Source of the DNA: an uncultured Oscillospiraceae bacterium
GTDB lineage: Bacteria > Bacillota > Clostridia > Oscillospirales > Oscillospiraceae
Direction: 5' to 3'
Assembly: GCA_947631865.1 (NCBI GenBank)
Contig: CANRNF010000008.1
Location: 1 to 58,650 of the forward strand
DNA: 58,650 nucleotides
This document shows positions 42,326 through 52,198 of this stretch, piece after piece (the first letter of the stretch is position 1; every line of letters begins with the position of its first letter). The notes beneath the pieces are model-generated. The model was not told the DNA's origin. It saw nothing but the letters and a program-made list of their open reading frames with translations, and did not search any database. Made by a program: the position numbers and the translations under genes.

Positions 42326-42964
42326 TCATCCTCCCTGCTGCTCATGCAGCCAGCCCAGGGCGTCAGACAAGCCCCCCAGGCTGTCCATGAGGCCGCAGGC
42401 CACCGCCTCCTGGCCGTCAATGATGCTGCCCACGTCGTTGGCCAGCTCCCCCGTGCGGAGCATATAGTCCAAAAACCGCTCCCGGCCGATGTGTGAGTTG
42501 GCGGTGACGAATCGGACGATGCGCTCCTGGGTCCGGGCAAAGTATTCATAGGTCTGGCTCACGCCGATGACCGTGCCGTTCATGCGCACGGGGTGGATGG
42601 TCATGGAGGCGGAGGGCGCGATGAAGCTGCGCCTCGCGGCCACGGCCAGGGGCACGCCGATGGAGTGGCCGCCGCCCAGCACCAGGGACGCGGTGGGTTT
42701 GGCCATGCCCGCGATGAGCTCCGCGATGGCGAGACCCGCCTCGATATCCCCGCCCACGGTGTTCAGGAGGATGAGCAGGCCCTTCACGTCCGGGGACTCC
42801 TCCACCGCCGCCAGCAGGGGCAGCACGTGCTCATACTTGGTGGTCTTGTTCTCCTCCCCCAGCACCTGGTGGCCCTCGATCTGGCCGATGATGGTGAGCA
42901 CCTGTATCTGGGAGGGGGCCGCCGTGCCCAGCTCTCTTATCTCTTCCCGCTTGTTCTCATCCAT
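42326..42964 (-). CDS. tepA: TepA, ClpP-like serine protease
   Basis: A 212-residue ClpP-family protein of the TepA (translocation-enhancing) branch. The nucleophile is S101 in GGGHSIGVP, with H124 (MTIHPV) as base. TepA in Bacillus degrades signal peptides or similar membrane-released peptides. The start at 42964 avoids an unsupported N-terminal extension. It follows the GT4 gene after 59 bp. Confidence 0.82.
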   Translation of the reverse strand: MDENKREEIRELGTAAPSQIQVLTIIGQIEGHQVLGEENKTTKYEHVLPLLAAVEESPDVKGLLILLNTVGGDIEAGLAIAELIAGMAKPTASLVLGGGHSIGVPLAVAARRSFIAPSASMTIHPVRMNGTVIGVSQTYEYFARTQERIVRFVTANSHIGRERFLDYMLRTGELANDVGSIIDGQEAVACGLMDSLGGLSDALGWLHEQQGG

Positions 42965-43023
42965 AGAATTCACCCGCAGCCAGTTTTCCCGGCCGCGGGT
43001 GCTGTTATACTTTATTCTTTCTG

Positions 43024-44397
43024 TCAATCCTGGCCGCTGTGTCTCATCAGGTCCTCCACCCAGTCCGCGATACGGCGGGTCCCGTCCCCAATGTCGGCTT
43101 TCAGCTCCTCGTAGCCGTCTATGAGCTCGTCCCCCACCTGGCGGAACAGCTCCCGGCTCCTGTTGAGGCCATCCATGGCCAGGGCCATGCCGTGCAGGAG
43201 ATTGTCGGTCACCGTGTCGTGCTCGGGCCGATGGCTGCGGTAGTTCTCCGCCACCACGCCGTAGCGCTCATAGGCTCTGTGCACCGCCTGGTTCCAGGAC
43301 ATGTAGAGGTCCCGCTGGGCGTTCCCGCCCACCCGGGCCATGGCCTCCGGCTCGTCCATGAGCGCGGTCAGCTTGGCCGCCATGGAATCGGCGTTCTCCT
43401 CTATGAGGAACCCGGTCCGGCCGTCCTCTACATCCTCTGCGGCGCAGCTGCCCGCCACCAGCACGCTGGCCAGGGCGCAGGCCGCCGCCTCCCGGACCAC
43501 CAGGCCGTTGGTGTCGAAGGTGGAGGGGAACAGGAAGAGGTCCGCCCGGCAATACCAGGCCCGGATGAGCTCCCGGTCCTGGACCGGGCCCACGAACAGG
43601 GCTTTCCCCTCCAGACCCAGGGACGCGGCGTACTCCTTCACCTCGTCCAGGTCTCCGCCGCCGCCCACGAACACCATGCGGAAATCCCGTCCGGCAGCCA
43701 TGAGCTTGGCCAGCGCATCCAGGGTGATGCGAAGGCCCTTGTACCACATCATCCGGCCCACGAACAGGAACAAAGGCACGTCCGCAGGCAGGTCCAGGCC
43801 AGCCGCCGCTTTATCAATGAGGGACTGGTCTACCCGGCCCCGGGGCAGGTCCACGCCGTTGGGCATGACCACGTACTCCCCCTCATAGCCCAGGGACCGC
43901 AGATTCTCCCCCGCGCCCCGGCTCACGCACCAGACCTCGTCACAGGCGGCGATGTTGTGGACCAGGAACTTGGCCGCCTCGTCCCGCAGGAGCTTTCCCC
44001 GGACGGCGTTGGCGATATCGATGTCGAACTTGGTGTGGTAGGTCATGATGACCGGCCGGTCGATGCGGTCCCGGAGGGCCCGGGCCAGGACGGTGGAGCT
44101 GATGGGGCAGTGGCTGTGGATGACGTCGAAGCCGGCGCCCTCCATCTTCCCCATGGTCTCCGCGTCAAAGGGGAGCCCCGCCCGGTAGCCCACCAGCTTG
44201 GTCACGTCCAGACTGGGATAGCGCAGCACGGGGAACGGGAACACACTGTCGTCCGCCTCCGGATAGGCGGGCGTGACCACCGTCGCCTTCCCCAGGCCCG
44301 CCGAGATGACCCCGGCGTAGTTGGTGACGGCGTTGGCCACCCCGTCGATGCAGGGCGGGAAGGAGTCGTTCAAGAGGCATACGTTCAGTTTGTCCAT
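43024..44397 (-). CDS. glycosyltransferase family 4 protein
   Basis: A 457-residue GT-B glycosyltransferase. The N-terminal domain has NDSFPPCIDGVANAVTNYA and HSHCPISS; the nucleotide-sugar domain has FVGRMMWYKGLRITLDAL and FPSTFDTNGLVVREAAAC (the E-x7-E region). The last ~100 residues are a helical tail not typical of the core fold. Such enzymes often make glycolipids such as diglucosyl-diacylglycerol; proximity to plsY fits a lipid role. GGAGAG precedes the start. Confidence 0.82.
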   Translation of the reverse strand: MDKLNVCLLNDSFPPCIDGVANAVTNYAGVISAGLGKATVVTPAYPEADDSVFPFPVLRYPSLDVTKLVGYRAGLPFDAETMGKMEGAGFDVIHSHCPISSTVLARALRDRIDRPVIMTYHTKFDIDIANAVRGKLLRDEAAKFLVHNIAACDEVWCVSRGAGENLRSLGYEGEYVVMPNGVDLPRGRVDQSLIDKAAAGLDLPADVPLFLFVGRMMWYKGLRITLDALAKLMAAGRDFRMVFVGGGGDLDEVKEYAASLGLEGKALFVGPVQDRELIRAWYCRADLFLFPSTFDTNGLVVREAAACALASVLVAGSCAAEDVEDGRTGFLIEENADSMAAKLTALMDEPEAMARVGGNAQRDLYMSWNQAVHRAYERYGVVAENYRSHRPEHDTVTDNLLHGMALAMDGLNRSRELFRQVGDELIDGYEELKADIGDGTRRIADWVEDLMRHSGQD

Positions 44398-44427
44398 AGT
44401 CTCTCCAAAAGTCGAATTTCAGGGTCC

Positions 44428-46785
44428 TCAGCCCAGACCCGCGGCAATGCCTATGAGCCGGGCGGCCAGGGCGGCCACCCATGCGATGGCGCACTGGCCC
44501 ACCACCACGCCGGCGGCCCATTTGCCGCCCATCTCCCGGCGCACGGCGGCGATGGCCGCCACGCAGGGGGTGTACAGCAGGCAGAACACCAGAAGGCTCA
44601 CCGCCCCCAGAGGCGTCAGCACGGACTGGATGGCCACCTCGGCGCCAAACAGCACCGACAGCGTGGACACCACGCTCTCCTTGGCCATGAACCCGGTGAT
44701 GAGTGCCACGCATATACGCCAGTCCCCCAGGCCCAGGGGCGCCAGCACCGGCGCGATGAGCCCGGCCAAGGACGCCAGCACGCTGTCCTGGGAGGTCCTG
44801 GCCACATTAAGATGGAAATCAAAGGTCTGCAAAAACCATATGACGATGCTGGCCACGAAGATGATGGTAAAGGCCCGCTGGAGGAAGTCCTTGGCCTTAT
44901 CCCACATGAGATGGCCCACGTTCTTGGCCCCGGGCATGCGGTAGTTGGGAAGTTCCATCACGAAGGGCACCGCCTCGCCCTTGAATACCGTCCCCTTTAA
45001 AAGCACCGCGAACAGGATGCCCAGGAGGATGCCCAGGATATAGAGCCCTATCATGATGACGCCCCGGCGGGCCGGGAAGAAGGCCGCCGTAAAGAAGGCG
45101 TACACGGGAAGCTTCGCGCTGCAGCTCATGAAGGGCGTCAGCAATATGGTCAGCTTTCTGTCCCGCTCCGAGGGCAGGGTCCTGGTGGCCATGATGCCCG
45201 GCACGGTGCAGCCAAAGCCCAGCAGCATGGGCACGATGCTGCGGCCGGAGAGGCCCAGCTTTCGCAGGAGCTTATCCATCACGAAGGCCACCCGGGCGAT
45301 GTACCCGCTGTCCTCCATGAGGGACAGGAAGAAGAACAGCACCACGATCACGGGCAGGAAGCTGAGCACGCTCCCCACCCCGGCGAAGATGCCGTCCATC
45401 ACCAGCGAGCGCACCCCCGCGCCGGCGCTCATGGCGATGAGCAGAGCGTCCACCCGCCCGGCCAGCCACTGAATGAGCATATCCAGCCCGTCCTGGAGGT
45501 AAGCGCCCACCACGTCGAAGGTGAGCCAGAACACCAGGGCCATGATGGCGATGAAACAGGGTATGGCGGTGTATTTGCCGGTGAGGATCTTATCGATGCC
45601 CGCGCTGCGGGCCCGCTCCTTGCTCTCGTGGGGCTTCACCACCGTGGCGGCGCACACGTCCTTGATGAATGCAAAACGCATATCCGCGATGGCGGCGGCC
45701 CGGTCCATGCCGCTCTCCGTCTCCATCTGGCACACGATGTGCTCCAGCATCTCCGTCTCGTTCTGATCCAGACGCAGGGCCTGGGCGATGCGCTCGTCCC
45801 CCTCGGCCAGCTTGCTGGCGGCGAAGCGGACGGGGATGCCGGCAGCCGCGGCGTGGTCCTCGATGAGGTGCATGATGGCGTGCAGGCACCGGTGCACCGC
45901 GCCGCCGTTTTTGTCCTCCCGGCAGAAGTCGATGCGCCGGGGCGGCTCCTGGTACTTGGCCACGTGCAGGGCGTGGCTCACCAGCTCGTCGATGCCCTCG
46001 TTTTTGGCCGCGGAGATGGGCACCACGGGGATGCCCAGCAGGTCCTCCATCTCATTGATCTTGATGGCGCCGCCGTTTCCACGGACCTCGTCCATCATGT
46101 TGAGGGCCAGCACCATGGGCACGTCCAGCTCCATGAGCTGCATGGTAAGGTACAGGTTCCGCTCGATGTTGGACGCGTCCACGATATTGATGATGCCCCG
46201 GGGCTTCTCGTCCAGGATGAAGGAGCGGGTGATGATCTCCTCGCTGGTATAGGGCGAGAGGGAGTAGATGCCCGGCAGGTCGGTGATAAGGGTGTTTTCG
46301 TGGCCCTTGATACGTCCGTCCTTCCGGTCCACGGTGACGCCGGGGAAGTTGCCCACGTGCTGGTTGGAGCCGGTGAGCTGGTTGAAGAGCGTGGTCTTGC
46401 CGGAGTTCTGGTTGCCCGCCAGGGCGAAGGTCAGCGTCTCCGAGTCGGGCAGGGGATTTTCCGTGGCCTTCTCGTGGTACTTGCCGCTCTCGCCCAGGCC
46501 CGGGTGCTCCTTGCGCCGGCCCCGGTATTCCACCCGGCCGGGGGCCTTTTGCTCCGGGTCCCGGACGTCCTTGATCTGGATGCGCTCCGCGTCCGCCACC
46601 CGCAGCGTCAGCTCATAGCCATGGATCATGAACTCCATGGGGTCGCCCATGGGGGCGTACTTCACCAGCACGATGTCCGAGCCGGGGATGACACCCATGT
46701 CCAGGAAGTGCTGACGCAGCGCCCCCTCGCCGCCCACGGCGGCGACGGTGGCCTTCTTCCCTATCGGCAGTTCTTTCAGGGTCAA
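44428..46785 (-). CDS. feoB: FeoA-FeoB fusion ferrous iron transporter
   Basis: About 785 residues from TTG 46785, which has AAGGA 7 bases upstream and gives a typical FeoA start (LTLKELPIGKKA); a GTG at 46839 overlapping the plsY stop would add 18 residues. Residues about 1-75 are FeoA (SH3-like), followed by a linker and FeoB with G motifs GNQNSGKTTLF, GNFPGVTVDRK, DLPGIYSL and NMMDE. The membrane core shows GCTVPGIMATRT. It imports Fe2+ under anaerobic conditions. No Fur box identified. Confidence 0.93.
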   Translation of the reverse strand: MTLKELPIGKKATVAAVGGEGALRQHFLDMGVIPGSDIVLVKYAPMGDPMEFMIHGYELTLRVADAERIQIKDVRDPEQKAPGRVEYRGRRKEHPGLGESGKYHEKATENPLPDSETLTFALAGNQNSGKTTLFNQLTGSNQHVGNFPGVTVDRKDGRIKGHENTLITDLPGIYSLSPYTSEEIITRSFILDEKPRGIINIVDASNIERNLYLTMQLMELDVPMVLALNMMDEVRGNGGAIKINEMEDLLGIPVVPISAAKNEGIDELVSHALHVAKYQEPPRRIDFCREDKNGGAVHRCLHAIMHLIEDHAAAAGIPVRFAASKLAEGDERIAQALRLDQNETEMLEHIVCQMETESGMDRAAAIADMRFAFIKDVCAATVVKPHESKERARSAGIDKILTGKYTAIPCFIAIMALVFWLTFDVVGAYLQDGLDMLIQWLAGRVDALLIAMSAGAGVRSLVMDGIFAGVGSVLSFLPVIVVLFFFLSLMEDSGYIARVAFVMDKLLRKLGLSGRSIVPMLLGFGCTVPGIMATRTLPSERDRKLTILLTPFMSCSAKLPVYAFFTAAFFPARRGVIMIGLYILGILLGILFAVLLKGTVFKGEAVPFVMELPNYRMPGAKNVGHLMWDKAKDFLQRAFTIIFVASIVIWFLQTFDFHLNVARTSQDSVLASLAGLIAPVLAPLGLGDWRICVALITGFMAKESVVSTLSVLFGAEVAIQSVLTPLGAVSLLVFCLLYTPCVAAIAAVRREMGGKWAAGVVVGQCAIAWVAALAARLIGIAAGLG

Positions 46786-46835
46786 AACAGATTCCTTCTC
46801 TCCCGGACGCCCGTCCGCGTCCGATGCAGCCCGGC

Positions 46836-47438
46836 TCACTTCTTGCCGGTGTGTTTGAATGAGAATTTGGGCTCCGTGCCGTTCAGGAGCCTCGCGATGT
46901 TGCTCCGGTGCTGGAACACGATGAGCACAACCATCACAGCGGTGAGGGCCAGATTCACGTCAAAGGCGCGGTGCAGGGCGTAATAGACCGCCGGGAACGC
47001 CAGCGCGGTCACGATGGTGCTGAGGGACACCCGCCGCCCGATGAGGAACACGATGGCGAATACGGCCACCATGATGAGGCCGGCCCGCCAGTCCAGGAAA
47101 AACACCGTCCCGGCGCCCACGGCCATGCCCTTGCCGCCCCGGAAGTGGAAGAATACCGGCCAGCAGTGGCCCACCAGGCAGAAGAGCCCCGCCACGGCCT
47201 GGCCATTCTGGCCCGCCAGCGCCCGGCCCACGGCACAGGAGGCCACCGCCTTCAGCACGTCGCACAGAAGGGTCAGCACGCCCACGCCGGCTCCATAGGA
47301 CCGTCCCGCGTTGGTGGCCCCGGCGTTGCCGCTGCCGGAGGAGCGTATATCCTTGTGGAAGAAGCCCCGCACCAGCAGGATCGCGCTGTTGACCGAGCCG
47401 ATGAGGTAGCTGATGACCGCCGAGAGAAGCAGACTCAT
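46836..47438 (-). CDS. plsY: PlsY, acyl-phosphate:glycerol-3-phosphate acyltransferase
   Basis: A 200-residue membrane enzyme that makes lysophosphatidic acid. Conserved motifs are SGSGNAGATNAGR near residue 35-47, GHCWPVFFHFRGGKGMAVG in the middle and FQHRSNIARLLNGTEPKF at the end. It is the first gene of a run with feoAB. Confidence 0.95.
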   Translation of the reverse strand: MSLLLSAVISYLIGSVNSAILLVRGFFHKDIRSSGSGNAGATNAGRSYGAGVGVLTLLCDVLKAVASCAVGRALAGQNGQAVAGLFCLVGHCWPVFFHFRGGKGMAVGAGTVFFLDWRAGLIMVAVFAIVFLIGRRVSLSTIVTALAFPAVYYALHRAFDVNLALTAVMVVLIVFQHRSNIARLLNGTEPKFSFKHTGKK

Positions 47439-47552
47439 ATCGATATGTTCCTCCGCGCTTTCGCGCCAATACTAGTGTTTACCATCCGGTCATTATAGCA
47501 TGTTTTTTCCGGTTTTCCAGTCCTGATGGGAAGAAAAACCATGGCCTACCGG

Positions 47553-48941
47553 TCAGGCGCCGGGATTCTCCTTCTTCCCCCGGAGCTGGTCGGCGATCTG
47601 CTGGACCCGCTCGTCGGTGAGGGTGAATTTCTTCACGAAGAAGATGAAGGCTATCGTCAGCCCCAGGATGGGCAGGATGGTCATCAAAAGCCGCAGGCCC
47701 ATGATGGTGGAGGCGCTCTGGGCTACCGCCGCGCCGCTCTCGGAGCTGTCGCCCACGAGACCAATGAGGTCCAGGCCGATGCCGGTGATGAACACCGCCA
47801 CGCCGGAGGCCACCTTCACCACGAAGGTCTGCATGGAGAAGATGACGCTCTCCTCCCGCCGGCCGGTCTTCAGCTGGCCGTAATCCACGGAGCTGGAGAG
47901 GAATACGGTGGTGAGCACGGTGAGGATACCGTTGGCGGCAAACACCAGCGCCCCGCACACGCACAGCAGGATGATATTGGAGCCCAGGCCCAAAAAGCAC
48001 ACGGCCAGGATGAGGGCGTAGCCTGCCATGGCCATGGTGAGGGCCACCTTGAAGAGGCTGGTGTTGCCCAGCTTTTTGTGAAGCAGCGGGTAGACCACCA
48101 TCATGCCCAGTATCTGGCAGGCGCCGCCCACGGTAGTGAACAGGGTGTAGCTGCCCATCCAGCCGGCGCCGCCGAAGTCGTATTTAAAGAAGTAGATGAC
48201 CAGGTTGCTGGTGAGGTACAGGGCCCCGTTGATGAGCAGGATGGCCAGGACGGTGATCATGGCCTGGTCGTTGCGGAACAGCGCCTTAAACATATCCTTC
48301 ACGGAGGAAGTCTCCATCCGGCCGATGTCGTGCTCCTTCACCTTGGCGCAGCAGATGATCTCCGCCACGACGAATATCGCCGCCACGATCATGGCGATGC
48401 GGCCGAAGCCCGTCCGCTCGCTGCCGCCGCCCAGGGCGGCCACGGCCAGCAGGGTGCCCACCTGGATGACCGCCGAGCCGATGCCCGCGCAGGTGCGTCC
48501 CACCACGGACAGGTTCTCCCGGTCCTTGGGGGTATCGGTGACGGCGGGGATCATGGACCAGTAGGGGATGTCCATCATGGTGTAGGTCACGCCCCAGAGG
48601 ATATAGATGACGGCGAAGTAGACCATGAGGCCTGTGCCGGAGAGGTCCGGCGCGGCGAACAGGGCGTACAGCACCAGGGCGTTCAGGACCGTACCGCTGA
48701 TGAGCCAGGGCCGGAACCGGCCCCACTTGGTGCGGGTCTTGGCCACCAGGATGCCCATGAAGGGGTCATTCAGGGCGTCGAACACCCGGGCGATCATGAG
48801 GATGAGCCCTACGAAGGTGGCCGACAGGCCCAGGATGTCCTGGTAAAAGTACATCACGTAGCTGGCGGACAGGGCGTACACCATGTCCTTGCCCACGGCG
48901 CCGATGCCGAAGGCCGCGGTCTGGGAACGGGTCAGTTTCAT
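47553..48941 (-). CDS. GPH-family sugar:cation symporter (MelB-like)
   Basis: A 462-residue, 12-helix transporter of the glycoside-pentoside-hexuronide family. The signatures KDMVYALSASYVMYFYQDILGLS and ARVFDALNDPFMGILVAKTRTKWGRFRPW hold the conserved Asp residues of the cation site. It imports a sugar or glycoside with Na+ or H+; the substrate is not evident and no hydrolase is adjacent. AGGAGAAGGAAAG precedes the start. Confidence 0.87.
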   Translation of the reverse strand: MKLTRSQTAAFGIGAVGKDMVYALSASYVMYFYQDILGLSATFVGLILMIARVFDALNDPFMGILVAKTRTKWGRFRPWLISGTVLNALVLYALFAAPDLSGTGLMVYFAVIYILWGVTYTMMDIPYWSMIPAVTDTPKDRENLSVVGRTCAGIGSAVIQVGTLLAVAALGGGSERTGFGRIAMIVAAIFVVAEIICCAKVKEHDIGRMETSSVKDMFKALFRNDQAMITVLAILLINGALYLTSNLVIYFFKYDFGGAGWMGSYTLFTTVGGACQILGMMVVYPLLHKKLGNTSLFKVALTMAMAGYALILAVCFLGLGSNIILLCVCGALVFAANGILTVLTTVFLSSSVDYGQLKTGRREESVIFSMQTFVVKVASGVAVFITGIGLDLIGLVGDSSESGAAVAQSASTIMGLRLLMTILPILGLTIAFIFFVKKFTLTDERVQQIADQLRGKKENPGA

Positions 48942-48980
48942 CTTTCCTTCTCCTCTATATGTTTATTTGTTGCTCTCTCC

Positions 48981-49844
48981 TTATTTTGCTAGGCCTTCCG
49001 TTTTCAGTCCCCCCATGATCCGGGCCATGAGCCCGGTCCTGCCGAAGGGGGTCATGAGATAAAACCCGTCGATATAGGGCGCGATCTGGCGGGCCACGGC
49101 GAGGCTCACCCTCTCGGCGATCTCCTCGCCCCGGGCCCGGTCCGCCCCCTCGTAGAGGGCCACGATCTCGGGGTCCACGTCGATGCCCGCGATGTGTTCG
49201 TTCATAAAAAGGGCGTTTCTCTGGCTCACCACGGGGATGATGCCGCCCATGATCCTGCCGTCCAGGGTCTCGTGGGCCTTTTTCAGATTCTCCAGCGCCC
49301 GGGCCGTGAGCACCGGCTGGGTGAAAAAGCCGACCGCGCCGTTTTCCAGCTTCTGCCGGGCCAGCTCCAGCTGGTGGTCGAAATTGCGCACGTTCACGTT
49401 CAGGGCCCCGAAGATGTGGAAAAGGCCCATTTCCGCCGCGTACCGGATGAAGGTGCGGCTGGTGAAATCGTATACCGCGTGGATGGTCTCCCGCTGCTCC
49501 GCGGGGATGGGGTCCCCCGTGACCAGGAGCACCTGCTCCACCCCCTCGGACCCAAGACCCAGCAGCAGCGCCCGGGCGGCGTTGCGGTTCCGGTCCCGGC
49601 AGGTCAGGTGGGGCATAGTCTGCACGCCCAGCTCACGGTGGAGCCTGGCGGCGGCCATGCTGGAGTCCAGGCCGGGCTTGCCGTTGGGACAGTCCGCCAC
49701 GGTGATCAGCGCCGCGCCGGCGTCCACCAATTCACGGGCCCCGGCCAGATAGCCGGTCAGGTCCGGGCTGTCCGGCGCGTCCAGTTCCACGGCGATGGGC
49801 TTTTTTGCCGGATCGTTCAGAGCATCCCAAAACTCGTTTTCCAT
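48981..49844 (-). CDS. metF: methylenetetrahydrofolate reductase family protein
   Basis: A 287-residue MTHFR-type barrel (VELDAPDSPD start, LLVTGDP, NPVVSQ-like IIPVVSQRNA, QPVLTARAL). It makes 5-methyl-THF, the methyl donor for the methionine synthase encoded just upstream, with an 11-bp gap. The N-terminus has VELDAP where classical MetF has an EFFPP-like motif, so it is a divergent member. No metV-like subunit is adjacent. Confidence 0.85.
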   Translation of the reverse strand: MENEFWDALNDPAKKPIAVELDAPDSPDLTGYLAGARELVDAGAALITVADCPNGKPGLDSSMAAARLHRELGVQTMPHLTCRDRNRNAARALLLGLGSEGVEQVLLVTGDPIPAEQRETIHAVYDFTSRTFIRYAAEMGLFHIFGALNVNVRNFDHQLELARQKLENGAVGFFTQPVLTARALENLKKAHETLDGRIMGGIIPVVSQRNALFMNEHIAGIDVDPEIVALYEGADRARGEEIAERVSLAVARQIAPYIDGFYLMTPFGRTGLMARIMGGLKTEGLAK

Positions 49845-49855
49845 AGCTTCTCCTC

Positions 49856-52198
49856 TCAGCCGAGCACCAGGCGGGCGATGTCCGCCGACTGCTTGGCGTC
49901 CCTGGAATAGTAGTCCGCGCCGATGGCCATGGCGTACTCCTCCGTGAGCACCGCGCCGCCCACCATGACCTTGCAGTCGTGGCCGCTGGCCCGCAGGGCC
50001 CGGATGGTCTTCTCCATGGCGGGCACGGTGGTTGTCATGAGGGCCGAAAGGCCTACCAGGCGCACGTCCTCCCGTATGGCCGCCTCCACCACCGTCTCCG
50101 GGGCCACGTCCCGGCCCAGGTCGATGACGGTGTAGCCGTAATTCTCCAGCACCACCCGGACGATGTTCTTGCCGATGTCGTGGATGTCCCCCTGGACGGT
50201 GGCCAGGACGATCTTCCCCCGGGACACCGCCTCGCCGCCCCGCCGGGCGATGCGCTTTTTGACGGCTTCGAACCCCTCGCAGGCGGCGTTGGCGGCGTTG
50301 ATGAGCTGGGGCAGGAAGATCTCCCCCCGCTCGTACCGGTCCCCCACCTTGTCCAGCGCGGGGATGAGAAGGGTATTCACCACATCCATTTCCCCCATGG
50401 CGTCCAGAGCCTTTTCCGTGAGGGCAGCGGTCTCCGCCTTCATGCCCTTGGCGATGGCCGTGTCCAGGGTCATATCTGCCTCCGGGGCGGAGACCATCTT
50501 CGTCTCTTGGGCAGCGGCAAAGCGCTCTATGTAGGCCGCGCTGTCCTTATCCTCCCCGGACAGCACCTGGTAGGCCGCCACCGCGTCCATGACGGCGGCC
50601 TGGTTGGGGTTCAATATGGGCAGGTCCAGCCCCGCGGCCAGGGCCTGGGTGAGGAAGCTCACAGTGACATGCTCCCGGGCCGGCAGACCGAAAGAGATGT
50701 TGCTCACCCCCAGCACCGTGTGCAGGCCCAGCTTCTCCCGGACCATGCGGACCGCCTTCAGCGTCTCCGCCGCCTGGTCCTGCTGGGCGGACACGGTCAG
50801 AGTAAGGCAGTCGATGTACACGTCCTCTTTGGGGATGCCATAGCCCAGGGCCGCGTCCAGGATGCGCTCCGCTATGGCGAAGCGGCCCTCCGCCGTGGGC
50901 GGGATGCCGTTTTTATCCATGGTGAGGCCCACCACCGCCGCGCCGTACTTTTTGCACAGGGGCAGGATGGCGTCCAGCACGGCCCGCTCCCCGTTCACCG
51001 AGTTGACGATGGCCCGGCCGTTCACGGCCCGCAGGCCCGCCTCCACGGCGGCCGGGTCGGAGGAATCGATCTGGACGGGCAGGTCCGACACGGACTGGAC
51101 CGCCCGGACCACCTTTGCCATCATGGCGGGCTCGTCCAGCCCCGGCAGACCCACGTTCACGTCCAGGATGTCCGCTCCGGCATCCTGCTGCTCCACGGCA
51201 CGGGCCATGATGTAGTCCATATCCCCCTCCCGGAGGGCCTGCTGGAACCGCTTCTTACCCGTGGGATTGATGCGCTCGCCGATGACCCGCACCCCGTCCA
51301 ATTCCACTGTTCGGGCGGCGGAGCACACCCCCCGCCGGTCCGCCTTGGACCGGACAGCGGGCGTTTTATCTTTAAAAACATCTGTAACAGCCCGGATGAA
51401 ATCCGGGGTGGTGCCGCAGCAGCCGCCCACGGCCCCCACGCCCAGTTCCGCCGCTGGGGCCATGGCCTTGGCGAAATCGATCGCCGTCGTGTGGTACTTT
51501 CCCGTGGCCGGGTCGGGCAGGCCCGCGTTGGGCTTGAGGATGATGGGTTTATCCGTCCAACGGGCCAGCTCCTCCACCAGGGGCATAAGCTCTTCCGGCC
51601 CCAGGCTGCAGTTGAAGCCCATGGCGTCCACGCCGAGGCCCCCAAGCGTCAGGGCCATGGCCGGGACGGTGGTCCCCAGAAACGTCCGGCCTGAGGCCTC
51701 AAAGGTCATGGAGGCCCACACAGGCAGGCGGGTGTTCTCCTTTGCCGCCAGGACCCCCGCCTTCAGCTCATAGAGGTCGCTCATGGTCTCAAAGAACACA
51801 AGGTCCGCCCCGGCGGCCTCCCCCGCCGTGACCATCTCTTGGAAGATATCATAAGCCTCCTCGAAGGAGAGGGTCCCCAGAGGTGCCAGCAGCTGCCCGA
51901 TAGGTCCCACGTCCAGGGCCACCTTCACGCCGGGCCCCACCGCCTTTTTGGCCAGTTGGATGCCCGCCGCGATGAGCTCCGCCGGGCTGTAGCCGCAGCC
52001 CGCCAGCTTATGGCGGTTGGCGCCGAAAGTGTTGGAGCATACCAGCCGGGTGCCCGCGTCCACATACTGCCGGTGGACGGCGGCCACCTTCTCCGGGTCC
52101 GTCGCGTTCCAGACCTCCGGGCTCTGGCCCACAGGCAGGCCCGCCGCCTGGAGCATGGTTCCCATGGCCCCGTCCAGGATGATGAATTTATCTTCCAC
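49856..52198 (-). CDS. metH: cobalamin-dependent methionine synthase lacking the activation domain
   Basis: A 780-residue protein starting at GTG 52198. Domains: homocysteine methyltransferase (about 1-285, zinc cysteines in GFNCSLG and GGCCGTTP), pterin-binding barrel (about 305-570, RINPTGKKRF, DVNVGLPG), and B12 cap and binding domains (about 590-780, DIHDIGKNIV with the cobalt-ligating His). It lacks the C-terminal SAM-binding reactivation domain, which is supplied by the separate gene that overlaps its start. Confidence 0.93.
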   Translation of the reverse strand: MEDKFIILDGAMGTMLQAAGLPVGQSPEVWNATDPEKVAAVHRQYVDAGTRLVCSNTFGANRHKLAGCGYSPAELIAAGIQLAKKAVGPGVKVALDVGPIGQLLAPLGTLSFEEAYDIFQEMVTAGEAAGADLVFFETMSDLYELKAGVLAAKENTRLPVWASMTFEASGRTFLGTTVPAMALTLGGLGVDAMGFNCSLGPEELMPLVEELARWTDKPIILKPNAGLPDPATGKYHTTAIDFAKAMAPAAELGVGAVGGCCGTTPDFIRAVTDVFKDKTPAVRSKADRRGVCSAARTVELDGVRVIGERINPTGKKRFQQALREGDMDYIMARAVEQQDAGADILDVNVGLPGLDEPAMMAKVVRAVQSVSDLPVQIDSSDPAAVEAGLRAVNGRAIVNSVNGERAVLDAILPLCKKYGAAVVGLTMDKNGIPPTAEGRFAIAERILDAALGYGIPKEDVYIDCLTLTVSAQQDQAAETLKAVRMVREKLGLHTVLGVSNISFGLPAREHVTVSFLTQALAAGLDLPILNPNQAAVMDAVAAYQVLSGEDKDSAAYIERFAAAQETKMVSAPEADMTLDTAIAKGMKAETAALTEKALDAMGEMDVVNTLLIPALDKVGDRYERGEIFLPQLINAANAACEGFEAVKKRIARRGGEAVSRGKIVLATVQGDIHDIGKNIVRVVLENYGYTVIDLGRDVAPETVVEAAIREDVRLVGLSALMTTTVPAMEKTIRALRASGHDCKVMVGGAVLTEEYAMAIGADYYSRDAKQSADIARLVLG